Positions 6,118 through 14,820 are shown, numbered from the stretch's first letter. The stretch is DNA of 18,750 bases from RGIG4708 sp045538875 (GCA_045538875.1 JAZQEG010000006.1:1-18750), one strand, 5' to 3'. Translations and numbers: made by a program. Notes: a model not told the origin generated them from the letters alone.

Positions 6118-6969
6118 ATGCAAAAAATACATATTTTTAATCCTGCGGCAGGCAAAATAAAAAATTTGCCAAAAGACATACATGAACAAATATACCAAAC
6201 CAAATGCATCGGTGATGCCGAAAAATATGTGTACAATCTATGTCTTGATAACGATATACACTTTATTGTACACGGCGGCGACGGTACAATCAGTGAAGTG
6301 GCAAACGGAATAATAAAAGCAGGTGCAGGGCATCGTTCTCTCCTGTCGGTTGTGCCAAAAGGCACAGGTAATGATTTTGTTAAAGCGTTTGACTCCAAAA
6401 ATGAAATACATTTTGTAGATGCAATTAAATTCAACGACCAATATTGCATAAACTCACTTAATACAGGCATCGACCTTGTTGTTGTTGAGCAAAGTAACAA
6501 ATTTAAAAAATTACCTCTGATAAGTGGCTCGCTTGCTTATATTCTTGGTGTAATTTGTGCACTGTTTAAAAAAACCAATGAAAAATGGAGCATTTCACTG
6601 TGCAACCAAAACGGCGAAAATGAGTTTTTTAACAGTCAGCAATATTCACTTGCTTTGTTCGCAAACGGCAACTTTTACGGTGGCGGTTTTAATGCCGCGC
6701 CACTTGCAAGTCTATCAGACGGATTAATTGATGTTATACTTATTAAAAAAGTATCTATACCAACACTATTAAGGCTTATACTCAGCTACAGAGCAGGCAG
6801 ACATTTTGATGGCAACAAGGTTGCAGAAAAGTTTAAAAATTATATGGTATACAGAATGTGCACCGAAATAAAAATCAGCGGCATTAAAAAAATATGCTCT
6901 GACGGCGAGATATACAAAACCAACAGTGCAAACATAAGCATTATAAAAAATGCTTTAAGATATATTTAA
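6118..6969 (+). CDS. Diacylglycerol kinase family lipid kinase (YegS/DgkB type)
   Basis: A 283-residue enzyme of the DAGK_cat superfamily, which phosphorylates a lipid such as diacylglycerol using ATP at the membrane face. Motifs: IFNPAAGK near the start (6-13), HGGDGTISEVANGI (GGDGT at 53-57, nucleotide binding) and VPKGTGNDFVKAF (about 79-91). The C-terminal part has the usual NGNFYGGGFNAAP and LSDGLIDV motifs of the second domain. It is slightly shorter than the roughly 300 residues usual for the family. AAGGGTG lies 7-8 bases before the ATG. It heads a three-gene set ending in a CDP-alcohol phosphatidyltransferase, suggesting a role in recycling diacylglycerol into phospholipid. Exact substrate not determinable. 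Confidence 0.9.
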   Translation: MQKIHIFNPAAGKIKNLPKDIHEQIYQTKCIGDAEKYVYNLCLDNDIHFIVHGGDGTISEVANGIIKAGAGHRSLLSVVPKGTGNDFVKAFDSKNEIHFVDAIKFNDQYCINSLNTGIDLVVVEQSNKFKKLPLISGSLAYILGVICALFKKTNEKWSISLCNQNGENEFFNSQQYSLALFANGNFYGGGFNAAPLASLSDGLIDVILIKKVSIPTLLRLILSYRAGRHFDGNKVAEKFKNYMVYRMCTEIKISGIKKICSDGEIYKTNSANISIIKNALRYI

Positions 6970-6989
6970 ATCAAAAAGGACTTACAATT

Positions 6990-7667
6990 ATGATATTTGG
7001 CAAGCATTCAAATGACAAAAGCAAAAATACATATTCAGATTTTGATTGCAGGGATGTTTTAATTGGAACTGTAAAGAACAAAACTCAATTTAATGCATCT
7101 ATTCGCAACAAATTTTATCACATACCTTTATTTATGGTTCAAGATCACCCGTTTCCCATTCGATATGTGGCAATATATCAGTCCATAAGGCTTTGGGGTA
7201 TTGATGCAGGCATAAAATACTACGGCGAAGTTGAATCAACCCAAATCGTTACAAGAAACAAAATTAACGAACTGAAGTCAGAATCAGCCGAAGAGTATGT
7301 GCGCTATAACATAAAAGAATGGAAGCAGCTTGTGCGGCCAATCAAAATTTCGGAAAATATGATATATGTGTGTGAATTTACAAATTTATTTTTGCTAACC
7401 CATAGCAGCGACGCAACACAACTTACACTCGAAAGTAAATCAGATTACAAGCTTTCACAATTGTTAACCGATTGTATAAACGATTTTCGTATTAACGATT
7501 TGAACGCAAAATTTGGTTTTGAATATGCCGGGTACGACTTTGAAATTCACAATGGCAACATCAATATATACAATAAAGGCAAACACATAGTTTCATTCAG
7601 TTTGTCACATTACATTGCAAGGCCTGCAACTGTGCTCGAAAGTATAAAACACGTATTAAAGTTATAA
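6990..7667 (+). CDS. Conserved-looking protein of unknown function
   Basis: A 225-residue soluble protein that I do not recognise as a named family. The central part (about 55-125) holds RYVAIYQSIRLWGIDAGI, then KYYGEV and EEYVRYNIKEWKQL, a pattern of beta strands with conserved-looking aromatic and glycine positions that resembles a small nucleic-acid- or nucleotide-binding barrel; this is only an impression. The end (SLSHYIARPATVLESIKHVL) looks like a closing helix. No signal peptide or membrane segment. AAAAGGA lies about 9 bases before the ATG at 6990. It is 20 bases after the lipid kinase and 17 bases before the phosphatidyltransferase gene on the same strand, so it is surely co-transcribed with lipid genes, but no lipid role can be read from the sequence. 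Confidence 0.75.
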   Translation: MIFGKHSNDKSKNTYSDFDCRDVLIGTVKNKTQFNASIRNKFYHIPLFMVQDHPFPIRYVAIYQSIRLWGIDAGIKYYGEVESTQIVTRNKINELKSESAEEYVRYNIKEWKQLVRPIKISENMIYVCEFTNLFLLTHSSDATQLTLESKSDYKLSQLLTDCINDFRINDLNAKFGFEYAGYDFEIHNGNINIYNKGKHIVSFSLSHYIARPATVLESIKHVLKL

Positions 7668-7684
7668 AATCTGGAGTTTTTAAA

Positions 7685-8242
7685 ATGAAAAAAATTACTT
7701 ACAAAAATGTATTTACAATACCAAACATATTATCTTTATTACGATTGGCGCTGATACCGCTTATAATATGGCTATATAGTGTAAAACAAGATTATGCTCT
7801 TACAGCAATTGTGCTTATAATATCGGGAGCAACCGATGCTGTTGACGGATATATAGCCCGTAACTTTAATATGATTAGTGACATAGGCAAGGCTCTAGAC
7901 CCTGTTGCCGACAAGCTGACACAAATATCTATGTTGTATTGCCTCACAACACAATTTCCGCTTATGCTGATACCATTTGGCCTGCTCATAATTAAGGAGT
8001 TTATTGCAGCAATTCTTTCAATAATTATGATACACAACACCAAAAAAGTTCACAGTGCTGTATGGCACGGAAAAGTATCTACAATACTTTTGTATGCAAT
8101 GATGACGCTCCATGTGCTATGGATTAATATACCTGATGTAATTTCCACATCAACAATTCTGTTGTGTACTGCAGTAATTATATTGTCATTTGTTTTGTAC
8201 AGTGCCAACTACATAAAAACAATTTTAAAATGCAGAGAATAA
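7685..8242 (+). CDS. CDP-alcohol phosphatidyltransferase (PgsA-like)
   Basis: A 185-residue integral membrane enzyme. The family motif is complete: Asp51-x2-Asp54-Gly55-x2-Ala58-Arg59-x8-Gly68-x3-Asp72-x3-Asp76 (GATDAVDGYIARN ... SDIGKALDPVAD), which binds the CDP-lipid and metal ions. Several hydrophobic helices follow (PLMLIPFGLLIIKEF and others). The N-terminus TIPNILSLLRLALIPLIIWL is typical of PgsA, which makes phosphatidylglycerol phosphate from CDP-diacylglycerol and glycerol 3-phosphate; cardiolipin-synthase-type members share the motif, so the product is not certain. TGGAG lies about 10 bases before the ATG at 7685. It is the last gene of the lipid cluster and ends at a strong terminator. 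Confidence 0.9.
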   Translation: MKKITYKNVFTIPNILSLLRLALIPLIIWLYSVKQDYALTAIVLIISGATDAVDGYIARNFNMISDIGKALDPVADKLTQISMLYCLTTQFPLMLIPFGLLIIKEFIAAILSIIMIHNTKKVHSAVWHGKVSTILLYAMMTLHVLWINIPDVISTSTILLCTAVIILSFVLYSANYIKTILKCRE

Positions 8243-8278
8243 AAAAGGAATTCGGTATAGAGTACCGAATTCCTTTTT
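8242..8278. terminator. Bidirectional terminator between the PgsA-like gene and thrS
   Basis: AAAAAGGAATTCGGTA (8242-8257) and TACCGAATTCCTTTTT (8263-8278) form a perfect 16-bp stem with a 5-base loop, T-tailed on both strands. It ends the plus-strand lipid cluster and the minus-strand thrS. Confidence 0.9.
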
Positions 8279-8305
8279 AAATTCAAATTACATAGAACAA
8301 CATTT

Positions 8306-10246
8306 CTATATGTTCAGAGTTTTGTTGTCAATCTCTTCTTTGATAAATGCAATAAACTCATCCACAGTTTTGCTTCCAAGGTCACCGTCTTTTCTCGAAC
8401 GGATAGAAACAGTATTTTGTTCAATTTCCTTTTCACCAAGAATAAGCATATAAGGCACCTTTTCAAGCTGTGCTTCTCTTATTTTGTAACCAAGCTTTTC
8501 GTTGCGGTAATCGACTTCTACTCTAAGGCCGGCATCACGCAGCTTTTCGTATACTTTCTGTGCATAGTCAAAATGCTTTTCAGAAACAGGGATAATTTGA
8601 ACCTGTGTTGGAGCAAGCCATGTTGGAAATGCACCTGCATACTTTTCAATAAGGAGTGCAAGAGTTCTTTCATAACATCCAATTGAAGTTCTGTGGATAA
8701 TGTAAGGGTTTTTCTTGCTGCCGTCTGTATCAGTGTATTCCATACCAAATTTTTCTGCAAGCATTTGGTCAATCTGAATAGTAATAAGTGTATCTTCTTT
8801 GCCAAATACGTTCTTAATCTGAATATCAAGCTTAGGACCATAAAATGCAGCTTCGCCAATACCAATTTTATATGGGATTTCAAGGTGATCAAGAATTTTT
8901 TTCATAACTCCCTGAGCTTCATCCCACTGTTCAACTGTACCTATATATTTTTCTCTGTTGTCAGGATCCCACTGTGAAAATCTGTATGTTACATCTTCAT
9001 ACAGTCCGAGCGTGGTAAGCATATATGTTACCATCTCAAGACAACCTCTAAATTCATCCTCAAGCTGATCAGGGCGGCACATAAGATGCCCTTCGGAAAT
9101 TGTAAACTGCCTTACTCTAATCAGGCCGTGCATTTCACCCGATGCTTCATTTCTAAAAAGCGTGGATGTTTCATCATACCTGAGTGGCAAATCTCTGTAG
9201 CTTCGAGGTTTGTTAAGATATGCCTGATACTGGAACGGGCATGTCATAGGACGAAGTGCAAATACTTCCTTATCCTTGGATTCATCTCCCAAAACAAACA
9301 TACCATCCTGATAGTGATCCCAATGGCCCGAAAGCTTGTACAAATCAGATTTTGCCATAAGAGGTGTTTTTGTAAGCTGCCATCCTTTTAACGCCTCGTA
9401 ATCTTCAACAAATCTTTGAAGAAGCTGAATTACCTTTGCACCTTTAGGGAGCATAATTGGCAAACCCTGACCTATAATATCAACTGTAGTAAAAAATCCA
9501 AGCTCACGACCCAATTTGTTGTGATCTCGTTTTCTTGCCTCTTCCTGCTGCTCGATATATGCATTAAGGTCTTCCTTATTTGTAAAAGCCGTTCCGTAAA
9601 TACGATTAAGCATTTTGTTATTTTCGTTGCCTCTCCAGTATGCACCGGTTACCGACATAAGCTTAAACGCTTTAACTGCACCTGTAGCAAACAAATGAGG
9701 GCCTGCACAAAGGTCGGTAAAATCACCTTGCTTGTAAAATGAAATTTCAGCATCATCCTCAAGGTCTTCAATAAGCTCTACCTTGTATGGCTCATCCTTT
9801 TCTTTCATAAAAGCAATAGCCTCATTTCTTGGAAGAGTAAATTTTTCAAGTTTTATATTTTCTTTAACGATTCTTTTCATTTCCGCTTCAATTGCCTTTA
9901 AATCTTCAGCAGAAAAACCATTGTCATTATCAAAATCATAATAAAAACCATTATCTATTGCCGGGCCAATTGCAAGCTTTGTGTCTGGATACAATCTTTT
10001 TACAGCTTGCGCAAGAATGTGCGAAGCAGTGTGACGGAGGATTCGTTTTCCTTCATCATCATCAAAAGTAAGTAATGTAACAGTTGCATCGCCAGTAACG
10101 GTGGTAGTGAGTTCACACACCTCACCGTTAACAAGTGCTCCAAGCGCCTGCCTGATATTGTCGGGATACGCGTCTTTTGCAATTTCGTATACTGTAAGAC
10201 CGTTTTCCACTTCAATTACACTGTTGTCCATTAAAGTAATTTTCAT
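8306..10246 (-). CDS. thrS: Threonine--tRNA ligase
   Basis: A 646-residue class II aminoacyl-tRNA synthetase, of usual length, which charges tRNA-Thr. Domains in order: TGS domain (start to about 60), N-terminal editing domain with HTASH and later DLCAGPH (the two halves of the editing site), catalytic core with RPMTCPF, TSTLFRNEASGEMHGLIR (motif 2), FTISEGH and IHRTSIGCYERTLALLIE (motif 3); the Cys and two His in these segments are the zinc ligands. The C-terminal anticodon-binding domain includes VDYRNEKLGYKIREAQ. The start at 10246 (MKITLMD) was chosen because AGGAGG lies 10 bases before it but only 1 base before the upstream ATG at 10255. No T-box leader is present; the gene has a plain consensus promoter. 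Confidence 0.96.
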   Translation of the reverse strand: MKITLMDNSVIEVENGLTVYEIAKDAYPDNIRQALGALVNGEVCELTTTVTGDATVTLLTFDDDEGKRILRHTASHILAQAVKRLYPDTKLAIGPAIDNGFYYDFDNDNGFSAEDLKAIEAEMKRIVKENIKLEKFTLPRNEAIAFMKEKDEPYKVELIEDLEDDAEISFYKQGDFTDLCAGPHLFATGAVKAFKLMSVTGAYWRGNENNKMLNRIYGTAFTNKEDLNAYIEQQEEARKRDHNKLGRELGFFTTVDIIGQGLPIMLPKGAKVIQLLQRFVEDYEALKGWQLTKTPLMAKSDLYKLSGHWDHYQDGMFVLGDESKDKEVFALRPMTCPFQYQAYLNKPRSYRDLPLRYDETSTLFRNEASGEMHGLIRVRQFTISEGHLMCRPDQLEDEFRGCLEMVTYMLTTLGLYEDVTYRFSQWDPDNREKYIGTVEQWDEAQGVMKKILDHLEIPYKIGIGEAAFYGPKLDIQIKNVFGKEDTLITIQIDQMLAEKFGMEYTDTDGSKKNPYIIHRTSIGCYERTLALLIEKYAGAFPTWLAPTQVQIIPVSEKHFDYAQKVYEKLRDAGLRVEVDYRNEKLGYKIREAQLEKVPYMLILGEKEIEQNTVSIRSRKDGDLGSKTVDEFIAFIKEEIDNKTLNI

Positions 10247-10282
10247 AAACGACATACCTCCTATTTTAACATATTCTATAAT

Positions 10283-10311
10283 ATTATAATACCAAATGCC
10301 TCAAATGTCAA
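10283..10311 (-). promoter_or_regulatory. thrS promoter
   Basis: On the minus strand TTGACA (10311-10306) and TATAAT (10288-10283) are separated by exactly 17 bases, a perfect sigma-A promoter. The leader would be only about 30 bases, too short for a T-box. Confidence 0.85.
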
Positions 10312-10409
10312 TATTGCCAGTAAGTACCTGTAACTCTATGTTATATTAATTAATTTTTTTGATTAAAATTTTGAAAAAAACATTATTACAAACGGCACTT
10401 ATTGCATTT

Positions 10410-10452
10410 GAACTGCCCCATTTTGTGCAGACAATACAAAACGGGGCAGTTC
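10410..10452 (-). terminator. Hairpin after the restriction-modification gene
   Basis: GAACTGCCCCATTTTGT (10410-10426) and ACAAAACGGGGCAGTTC (10436-10452) pair over 17 bases with one mismatch and a 9-base loop. It lies 12 bases past the stop of the minus-strand gene. No T run follows, so termination is likely but not certain. Confidence 0.6.
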
Positions 10453-10463
10453 ACAACCTATTA

Positions 10464-12782
10464 TTATTTTAATAATTCGTATTTAAACAAATCTAAAATT
10501 ATATAATCATTATAATATTTTTGAACTCTTTTTTTGAAATCAATTAACATATTATTCAAATCACCATATTTAGGACCTTTTTTCTCATTTCCATTCCTGT
10601 CAACTCCTATAATTATCTGTATGTTAATTTCATCATTAATTTGAAAAATACCATAACAATAATTGGGGTTATATTCAGAATAAATATAGTTGCCAGAATT
10701 ATCTTGTTTCTTTATTTCATTTAATATTTCATAATAATCATTTATTAAATCTTGCTCTGTATTTACTAATGATAAATTATGCGCATCAAGTAATGCTTGT
10801 AATTCAACACTTGCAGCAGTATCCCCATCAAAACATAATTCATTTCTATAAAACCTACCATCCGAACCATATAAAGAACGGCATCTGTTTTTCTGAGTCA
10901 AGCAAGTATATATAAGACATTTTTTTAAGAAATTTTTATCATTTTCAAAAATATTCCCTGAATCTCCAGTTGTTGAGTAAACATCTGTTTCATACCATTT
11001 ATCTTGTGGGTATGCTTTGGCACAGAACAGTGGTAATTTATTAACAAAATTATCCCTTCTTAAGTAAAAACCATTTTTTCTAAGATTTAATGTATTCCTT
11101 GTTAAATCAAGATTTTTTGGATCAAAGGCAAATCCCACTAAATGCAACCAACCAATAATATTCTCATTGAAAATATTTTTGGTTCCTGTGCTTTTTTGTT
11201 TTTCACCCTCTAAGCCATTCCTTTGAGACCAAATACCATCTTCGGTATCAGCATCAAAAGTTCTTTTATCAAACAATTCCTCATTTACTGTCTTATGAAC
11301 TTTTTTAATAACAATATCTTTAATTTCTTTAATTTGATTATTTTCAATATCAAATGCAGGTAAAGAAAGCGTTTCCTGTGTGTCGTCGACATTCTTCCAA
11401 TAAACACAAGAAATAGTGGAGGCATTAGCATGAAAATGTTCCCTGTTAAAAGCAAAGCCATCAACAAAAGTTTTATTTACAAGATGACCGGTTTTCCAAT
11501 ATTTAATTGGCGAAAACAATATATATGCATCATTTGGTTTTGTTAAGTAATATTTAAAACCAGACCATATAAACAAGTTTGCAATGTCCTTTGACTGAAC
11601 AAGACCAGGAAACTCTGGTTTTACCACTTTATTCATTTCCTCTGCCAAATAACATTCTTTTGAACTTCCTCTTGAAACACCTGTTTTAGGTGTATCCGCA
11701 CTATCGTCTGCATAAGGAGGGTTTTCAAATATAATTACATTACATTTGGGGTCTCTCACATATTGCATTATATCTTCTCTTTCAAGAAAGTCTTTTTCTA
11801 ATGCATTAGCACCACTTAAAAAACCTGTAGTTTCATCATAATCTGGGTATTTATTTTCATCTGCAGGAATTGGTGGTATAACACACCTAACCAAATTTCC
11901 TAATCTATCTTTTAATGCATGCCACTCTTTTAATTCATATGTACTTACAACAACATGTTTAAGTTCTTCTTCTGAGAGTTCATACTCCAATGAACCTGTT
12001 CCGGCGCATCTATCAAGTATTATATAGTCATTACCCTCTGGAACATCTTTGATTGCCTTTCTGACCAATTCCACTGCTTTTTTGGCGTAAAGAGGAGGGG
12101 TATAAAATGCTCCTAATTTTTTCTTTTGAGCAGGATCGTTTAACAAGTCCATAATCAAAGAAAAATCTGATTCTTCACCATTCCAAGCATTTATGTACTC
12201 TCTTAACTCGTTTCTTGGGTTTCTTAATTCCTTAAAGAACTCTACCTTTTTAGGCTTTTTTGCTATTGAATAGAAAAAATTAGACCACCCATAAACATTA
12301 TGTACATTTATATCTACTCTAACATATTCCGGATTTTCCCTTAGTTTTCCAATCAATTCAAAAGACTTTTGATGATTATTTAAGTCAAAATTAAAAATTT
12401 CGGGTTGCGTTGTAGCTGTAAAACCTTCAATACCATTACTTGCTTGTAAAGTGGCATATTCTGATATATTATTTATAACATGTACATAGTCATTCGCATT
12501 ATACACATATACTTTTCCCTCTTCCTGACTTACCAACATTATGTTTTTAGGTACAGGCAAACCATCTCGATTAAATCTTGCAAGATAAATTAATGCTTGG
12601 GATAATGCTTTTGATTTGCCATAACTAGTAACATTTAATTTGTGCTCAAAAATTGTTCCATCAATATAACCATCTGTACTTCTGTCTATATGGACTTCTA
12701 TATTATCTCCCAATAATGCTTCATAAAAGGAATATTGAAAAGTTGTTTCATCTGCATGTATGTTATTATGTATAATAGCCAT
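10464..12782 (-). CDS. Type IIG-like restriction enzyme / N6-adenine methyltransferase
   Basis: A 772-residue single-chain enzyme. Near the N-terminus (about 37-48) IDGTIFEHK gives a D-x4-E-x-K arrangement that fits a PD-(D/E)XK nuclease site. From about 224 comes the adenine methyltransferase core: GAFYTPP (motif X), DRCAGTGSLEYEL (257-269, SAM binding) and IIFENPPYADD (NPPY at 354-357, catalytic). The C-terminal 300 residues probably hold target recognition. This order (nuclease, methyltransferase, specificity) is that of Eco57I-like type IIG enzymes, which cut and methylate with one protein; 772 residues is at the short end. An orphan methylase with a dead nuclease is possible. AGGGGG precedes the ATG at 12782. 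The base composition is more AT-rich than neighbouring housekeeping genes, suggesting transfer. It is divergent from a WYL regulator, a common defence-island arrangement. Confidence 0.8.
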   Translation of the reverse strand: MAIIHNNIHADETTFQYSFYEALLGDNIEVHIDRSTDGYIDGTIFEHKLNVTSYGKSKALSQALIYLARFNRDGLPVPKNIMLVSQEEGKVYVYNANDYVHVINNISEYATLQASNGIEGFTATTQPEIFNFDLNNHQKSFELIGKLRENPEYVRVDINVHNVYGWSNFFYSIAKKPKKVEFFKELRNPRNELREYINAWNGEESDFSLIMDLLNDPAQKKKLGAFYTPPLYAKKAVELVRKAIKDVPEGNDYIILDRCAGTGSLEYELSEEELKHVVVSTYELKEWHALKDRLGNLVRCVIPPIPADENKYPDYDETTGFLSGANALEKDFLEREDIMQYVRDPKCNVIIFENPPYADDSADTPKTGVSRGSSKECYLAEEMNKVVKPEFPGLVQSKDIANLFIWSGFKYYLTKPNDAYILFSPIKYWKTGHLVNKTFVDGFAFNREHFHANASTISCVYWKNVDDTQETLSLPAFDIENNQIKEIKDIVIKKVHKTVNEELFDKRTFDADTEDGIWSQRNGLEGEKQKSTGTKNIFNENIIGWLHLVGFAFDPKNLDLTRNTLNLRKNGFYLRRDNFVNKLPLFCAKAYPQDKWYETDVYSTTGDSGNIFENDKNFLKKCLIYTCLTQKNRCRSLYGSDGRFYRNELCFDGDTAASVELQALLDAHNLSLVNTEQDLINDYYEILNEIKKQDNSGNYIYSEYNPNYCYGIFQINDEINIQIIIGVDRNGNEKKGPKYGDLNNMLIDFKKRVQKYYNDYIILDLFKYELLK

Positions 12783-12919
12783 TGTTATATACCCCCTTGC
12801 TCAAATAACTCAACTAGATTTTTTACTTTTTGTTTAAAGGATCTTTTCACTTTTGTTTTAAAAAGTACAAATTGAGCATAATTCTTCTTTAATATAAACA
12901 TGCTGGCAAATGCAATTTT

Positions 12920-13012
12920 AATATAACATATTTCAACTACGTTTTCAACTATTTTAATGCAAATATTTAAGCTGAAATTGTGTTTTATATAAAACAATCA
13001 ACTTTGATTCAA
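12920..13012 (-). promoter_or_regulatory. Two candidate promoters for the restriction-modification gene
   Basis: On the minus strand, TTGAAT (13012-13007) with TATAAA (12989-12984), and TTGAAA (12948-12943) with TATATT (12925-12920), each have 17-base spacers. Either would give a leader of about 130-195 bases before the ATG at 12782. The rest of the 12783-13196 intergenic space is AT-rich with no convincing gene. Confidence 0.45.
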
Positions 13013-13144
13013 AAGTCATCAATAAAAAACTTTTAAATATTAATAATTAAATACAATGTTTAGTTTGTTATCATTTTTAGTTTTAACCACGTATATTGTG
13101 ATATTTCTTATTCATCACTGAATGCACAGTATAAATTACCGGTA

Positions 13145-13173
13145 TTGATATTTTTGTTGACTTATGGTAATAT
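13145..13173 (+). promoter_or_regulatory. Promoter of the WYL regulator gene
   Basis: TTGATA (13145-13150), a 17-base spacer and TAATAT (13168-13173) lie 24 bases before the GTG start. An 8-bp palindrome TACCGGTA overlaps the upstream edge (13137-13144). Confidence 0.55.
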
Positions 13174-13196
13174 AAATTTAATTGGAGGTGCTTATA

Positions 13197-14174
13197 GTGA
13201 AACAATCCAACCAAAAATTAAAGCTCCTTTACCTACTCAAAATCCTTTCCGAAAAAACAGATGAAGAACACACAATCACAGTACCTCAAATGATTGAAGA
13301 ATTATCAAAATATGGCATATCTGCCGAGAGAAAAAGTATTTATGACGACCTCGAATGCCTTAAGTTGTTTGGAGTTGATATTTGTGTGGAAAAGAGCAAA
13401 ACATACAATTATTTTATTGCCTCAAGAGATTTTGAATTACCCGAACTAAAGCTCCTTGTAGACAGCGTTCAGGCATCTAAATTTATCACAAAGAAAAAAA
13501 GCCTTGAGCTCATATCTAAAATAGAAAAACTCACAAGCCACGAAAACGCCAAAAAGCTCCAACGTCAGGTTTTTGTTACCAACCGAGTTAAAACCTTTAA
13601 TGAACGAATTTACTATAACGTAGATAAAATTCATGAGGCTATTGCAAACAATAAACAAATAACCTTTAAATATTTTGAGTATGATGTTACCAAGCAAAAA
13701 GTGTATCGCAAGGACGGTAATTTGTATATGGAATCTCCGGTATCACTTACTTGGGATGACGAAAATTACTACCTCATTACATACAAGCCTAAATATAACA
13801 ACTTTACACATTATCGCGTAGACAAAATGGAAAACGTATCTGTAACTGACCAAAAGCGTGATTTGCCTGATTTTGAATTTGATTTGTCAAACTATTCAAA
13901 AACTGTTTTTGGTATGTTTGGCGGAGAAAAAACAGATGTTACAATTCAATTCAAAAATGAGCTTGCTGGTGTAATATTTGACCAATTCGGCACAGATATA
14001 CCTATTATTAAAACTGATGGCGATTACTTCAAATGCACAATCAAAGTTGCCGTGAGTCCACAGTTTTTATCCTGGGTTATAAGTTTTGGTAACAGAGCAA
14101 AAATAATTGAACCACCTGCTGTTAAAGAAAAACTATTAAAACTTGTTGACGATGTAAAAAGTGTAAACAAATAA
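13197..14174 (+). CDS. WYL-domain transcriptional regulator
   Basis: A 325-residue regulator with an N-terminal winged helix-turn-helix (about 1-70; ITVPQMIEELSKYGISAERKS, then a YDDLECLKLFGVDI wing, as in DeoR/HTH_11 members) and a WYL domain (about 135-215; the core segment LTWDDENYYLITYKPKYNN is followed by HYRVDKM). A C-terminal extension as in WCX domains follows (VTIQFKNELAGVIFDQFG). WYL proteins bind nucleic-acid-type ligands and often control phage defence genes (BrxR/CapW type). It is divergent from the restriction-modification gene and may regulate it. GGAGGTG lies 8 bases before a GTG at 13197; the upstream TTG at 13182 would overlap the ribosome binding site and is rejected. Confidence 0.9.
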   Translation: MKQSNQKLKLLYLLKILSEKTDEEHTITVPQMIEELSKYGISAERKSIYDDLECLKLFGVDICVEKSKTYNYFIASRDFELPELKLLVDSVQASKFITKKKSLELISKIEKLTSHENAKKLQRQVFVTNRVKTFNERIYYNVDKIHEAIANNKQITFKYFEYDVTKQKVYRKDGNLYMESPVSLTWDDENYYLITYKPKYNNFTHYRVDKMENVSVTDQKRDLPDFEFDLSNYSKTVFGMFGGEKTDVTIQFKNELAGVIFDQFGTDIPIIKTDGDYFKCTIKVAVSPQFLSWVISFGNRAKIIEPPAVKEKLLKLVDDVKSVNK

Positions 14175-14175
14175 C

Positions 14176-14213
14176 AAATACCCAAATTCAAAAAACTTTG
14201 AATTTGGGTATTT
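14176..14213 (+). terminator. Terminator of the WYL regulator gene
   Basis: A perfect 17-bp stem (14176-14192 with 14197-14213, loop AAAC) starts two bases after the stop codon and is followed by a T-rich stretch (acttttt). Confidence 0.85.
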
Positions 14214-14302
14214 ACTTTTTGATTCTGTTGTAGTATAATACATTTGTTGCCATTCTTTATGGGATTTGTTAAAAAATATATATGTTAAAACTAAGTTAAT
14301 AT

Positions 14303-14345
14303 GAATAGATAGCGAAGTGCTCACAACGGAATTGACTCGAAATTG
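14303..14345 (+). pseudogene. tRNA-Ser(CGA)-like 5' half, degenerate (copy 1)
   Basis: GATAGCGAAGTGCTCACAAC followed by GGAATTGACTCGAAATTG resembles the D arm and anticodon arm of the clostridial tRNA-Ser type GTATCGAAGTGGTCATAACG with anticodon CGA. The acceptor is unclear and the sequence after CTCGAAAT no longer fits a tRNA. The following bases to 14505 hold no gene. A TTTCTAATAAAATTTAATATTTGCTT stretch (about 14451-14476), which is also found before copy 4, precedes copy 2. Confidence 0.5.
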
Positions 14346-14505
14346 TCCCAAACTTTTAGAAGTTGTTGGAACACAATTCTCTGCAAACTCTCTAACAGTG
14401 CGGTTTACAGCAATCAGTGCTGACAGAACAAAAAATCTTTTCTAATGAGATTTCTAATAAAATTTAATATTTGCTTTAAACTTTGAAAAAAGTTTATATA
14501 AATTT

Positions 14506-14556
14506 GGAGATGTACCCAAGTGGTTGAAGGGGTCGGATTCGAAATCACTCGAAATG
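14506..14556 (+). pseudogene. tRNA-Ser(CGA) 5' half with doubled anticodon loop (copy 2)
   Basis: The first 28 bases (GGAGATGTACCCAAGTGGTT and onwards) are identical to the intact gene at 14911. The anticodon region then reads TCGGATTCGAAATC followed directly by ACTCGAAATGCGGTAG: two anticodon-loop sequences in a row, each with CGA, and the second nearly identical to that of the intact gene. No T arm or 3' acceptor follows. A promoter-like TTGCTT/TATATA pair lies just upstream at the same relative position as for the intact gene. Downstream CTTCAACC (14574-14581) is the reverse complement of the D-arm GGTTGAAG (14522-14529), so the remnant could fold into a long hairpin. This looks like a recombination junction at the anticodon loop. 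Confidence 0.7.
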
Positions 14557-14696
14557 CGGTAGTCTAATTTCCACTTCAACCGCTTGTAATCCTTATTTTT
14601 ATGGGGTTTTCTAAAAATTTAATAACACGATTTTTAACAGTTCCCTCAGGAAGTTCCCTCTTTTTTGCAAGCTTTCTGCAACTGTTAAACATATTG

Positions 14697-14820
14697 GGAG
14701 AAGTATCGAAGAGGTCATAACGAGAACGACTCGAAATCCCCTCGGTTACACTGTAACTATACCCTCACAAATGGCTTAACCGTGCGGGTTTAAGCGAGGT
14801 TCAAACCTCTCTTACACTGC
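14697..14820 (+). pseudogene. tRNA-Ser(CGA)-like sequence with displaced 3' part (copy 3)
   Basis: GGAGAAGTATCGAAGAGGTC and onwards through ACGAGAACGACTCGAAATC match the 5' half of the second common clostridial tRNA-Ser type, with anticodon CGA. After the loop the sequence diverges for about 35 bases. A variable-arm-like hairpin (GGCTTAACC / GGGTTTAAGC) and a T-loop-like GAGGTTCAAACCTC follow, then CTTACACTGC, which cannot pair with GGAGAAG. It is therefore a broken or chimeric tRNA of about 124 bases and is unlikely to be functional. Confidence 0.6.

Noticed and set aside
8417..9742. Plus-strand frames inside thrS
   Set aside because: Shadows of a firmly identified housekeeping gene.
10256..10463. 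T-box leader for thrS
   Set aside because: The consensus promoter is about 35 bases before the gene start and no T-box core sequence is seen upstream.
12785..12997. 70-codon frame directly upstream of the restriction-modification gene
   Set aside because: Starts with TTG without a ribosome binding site and its 5' part overlaps the probable promoter of the next gene. Its last codons lie over the ribosome binding site of that gene, but nothing resembles a known regulator.
14640..14660. Short tandem GTTCCCTC repeat as a possible CRISPR or iteron
   Set aside because: Only two 8-base copies; no array and no replication or Cas genes nearby.
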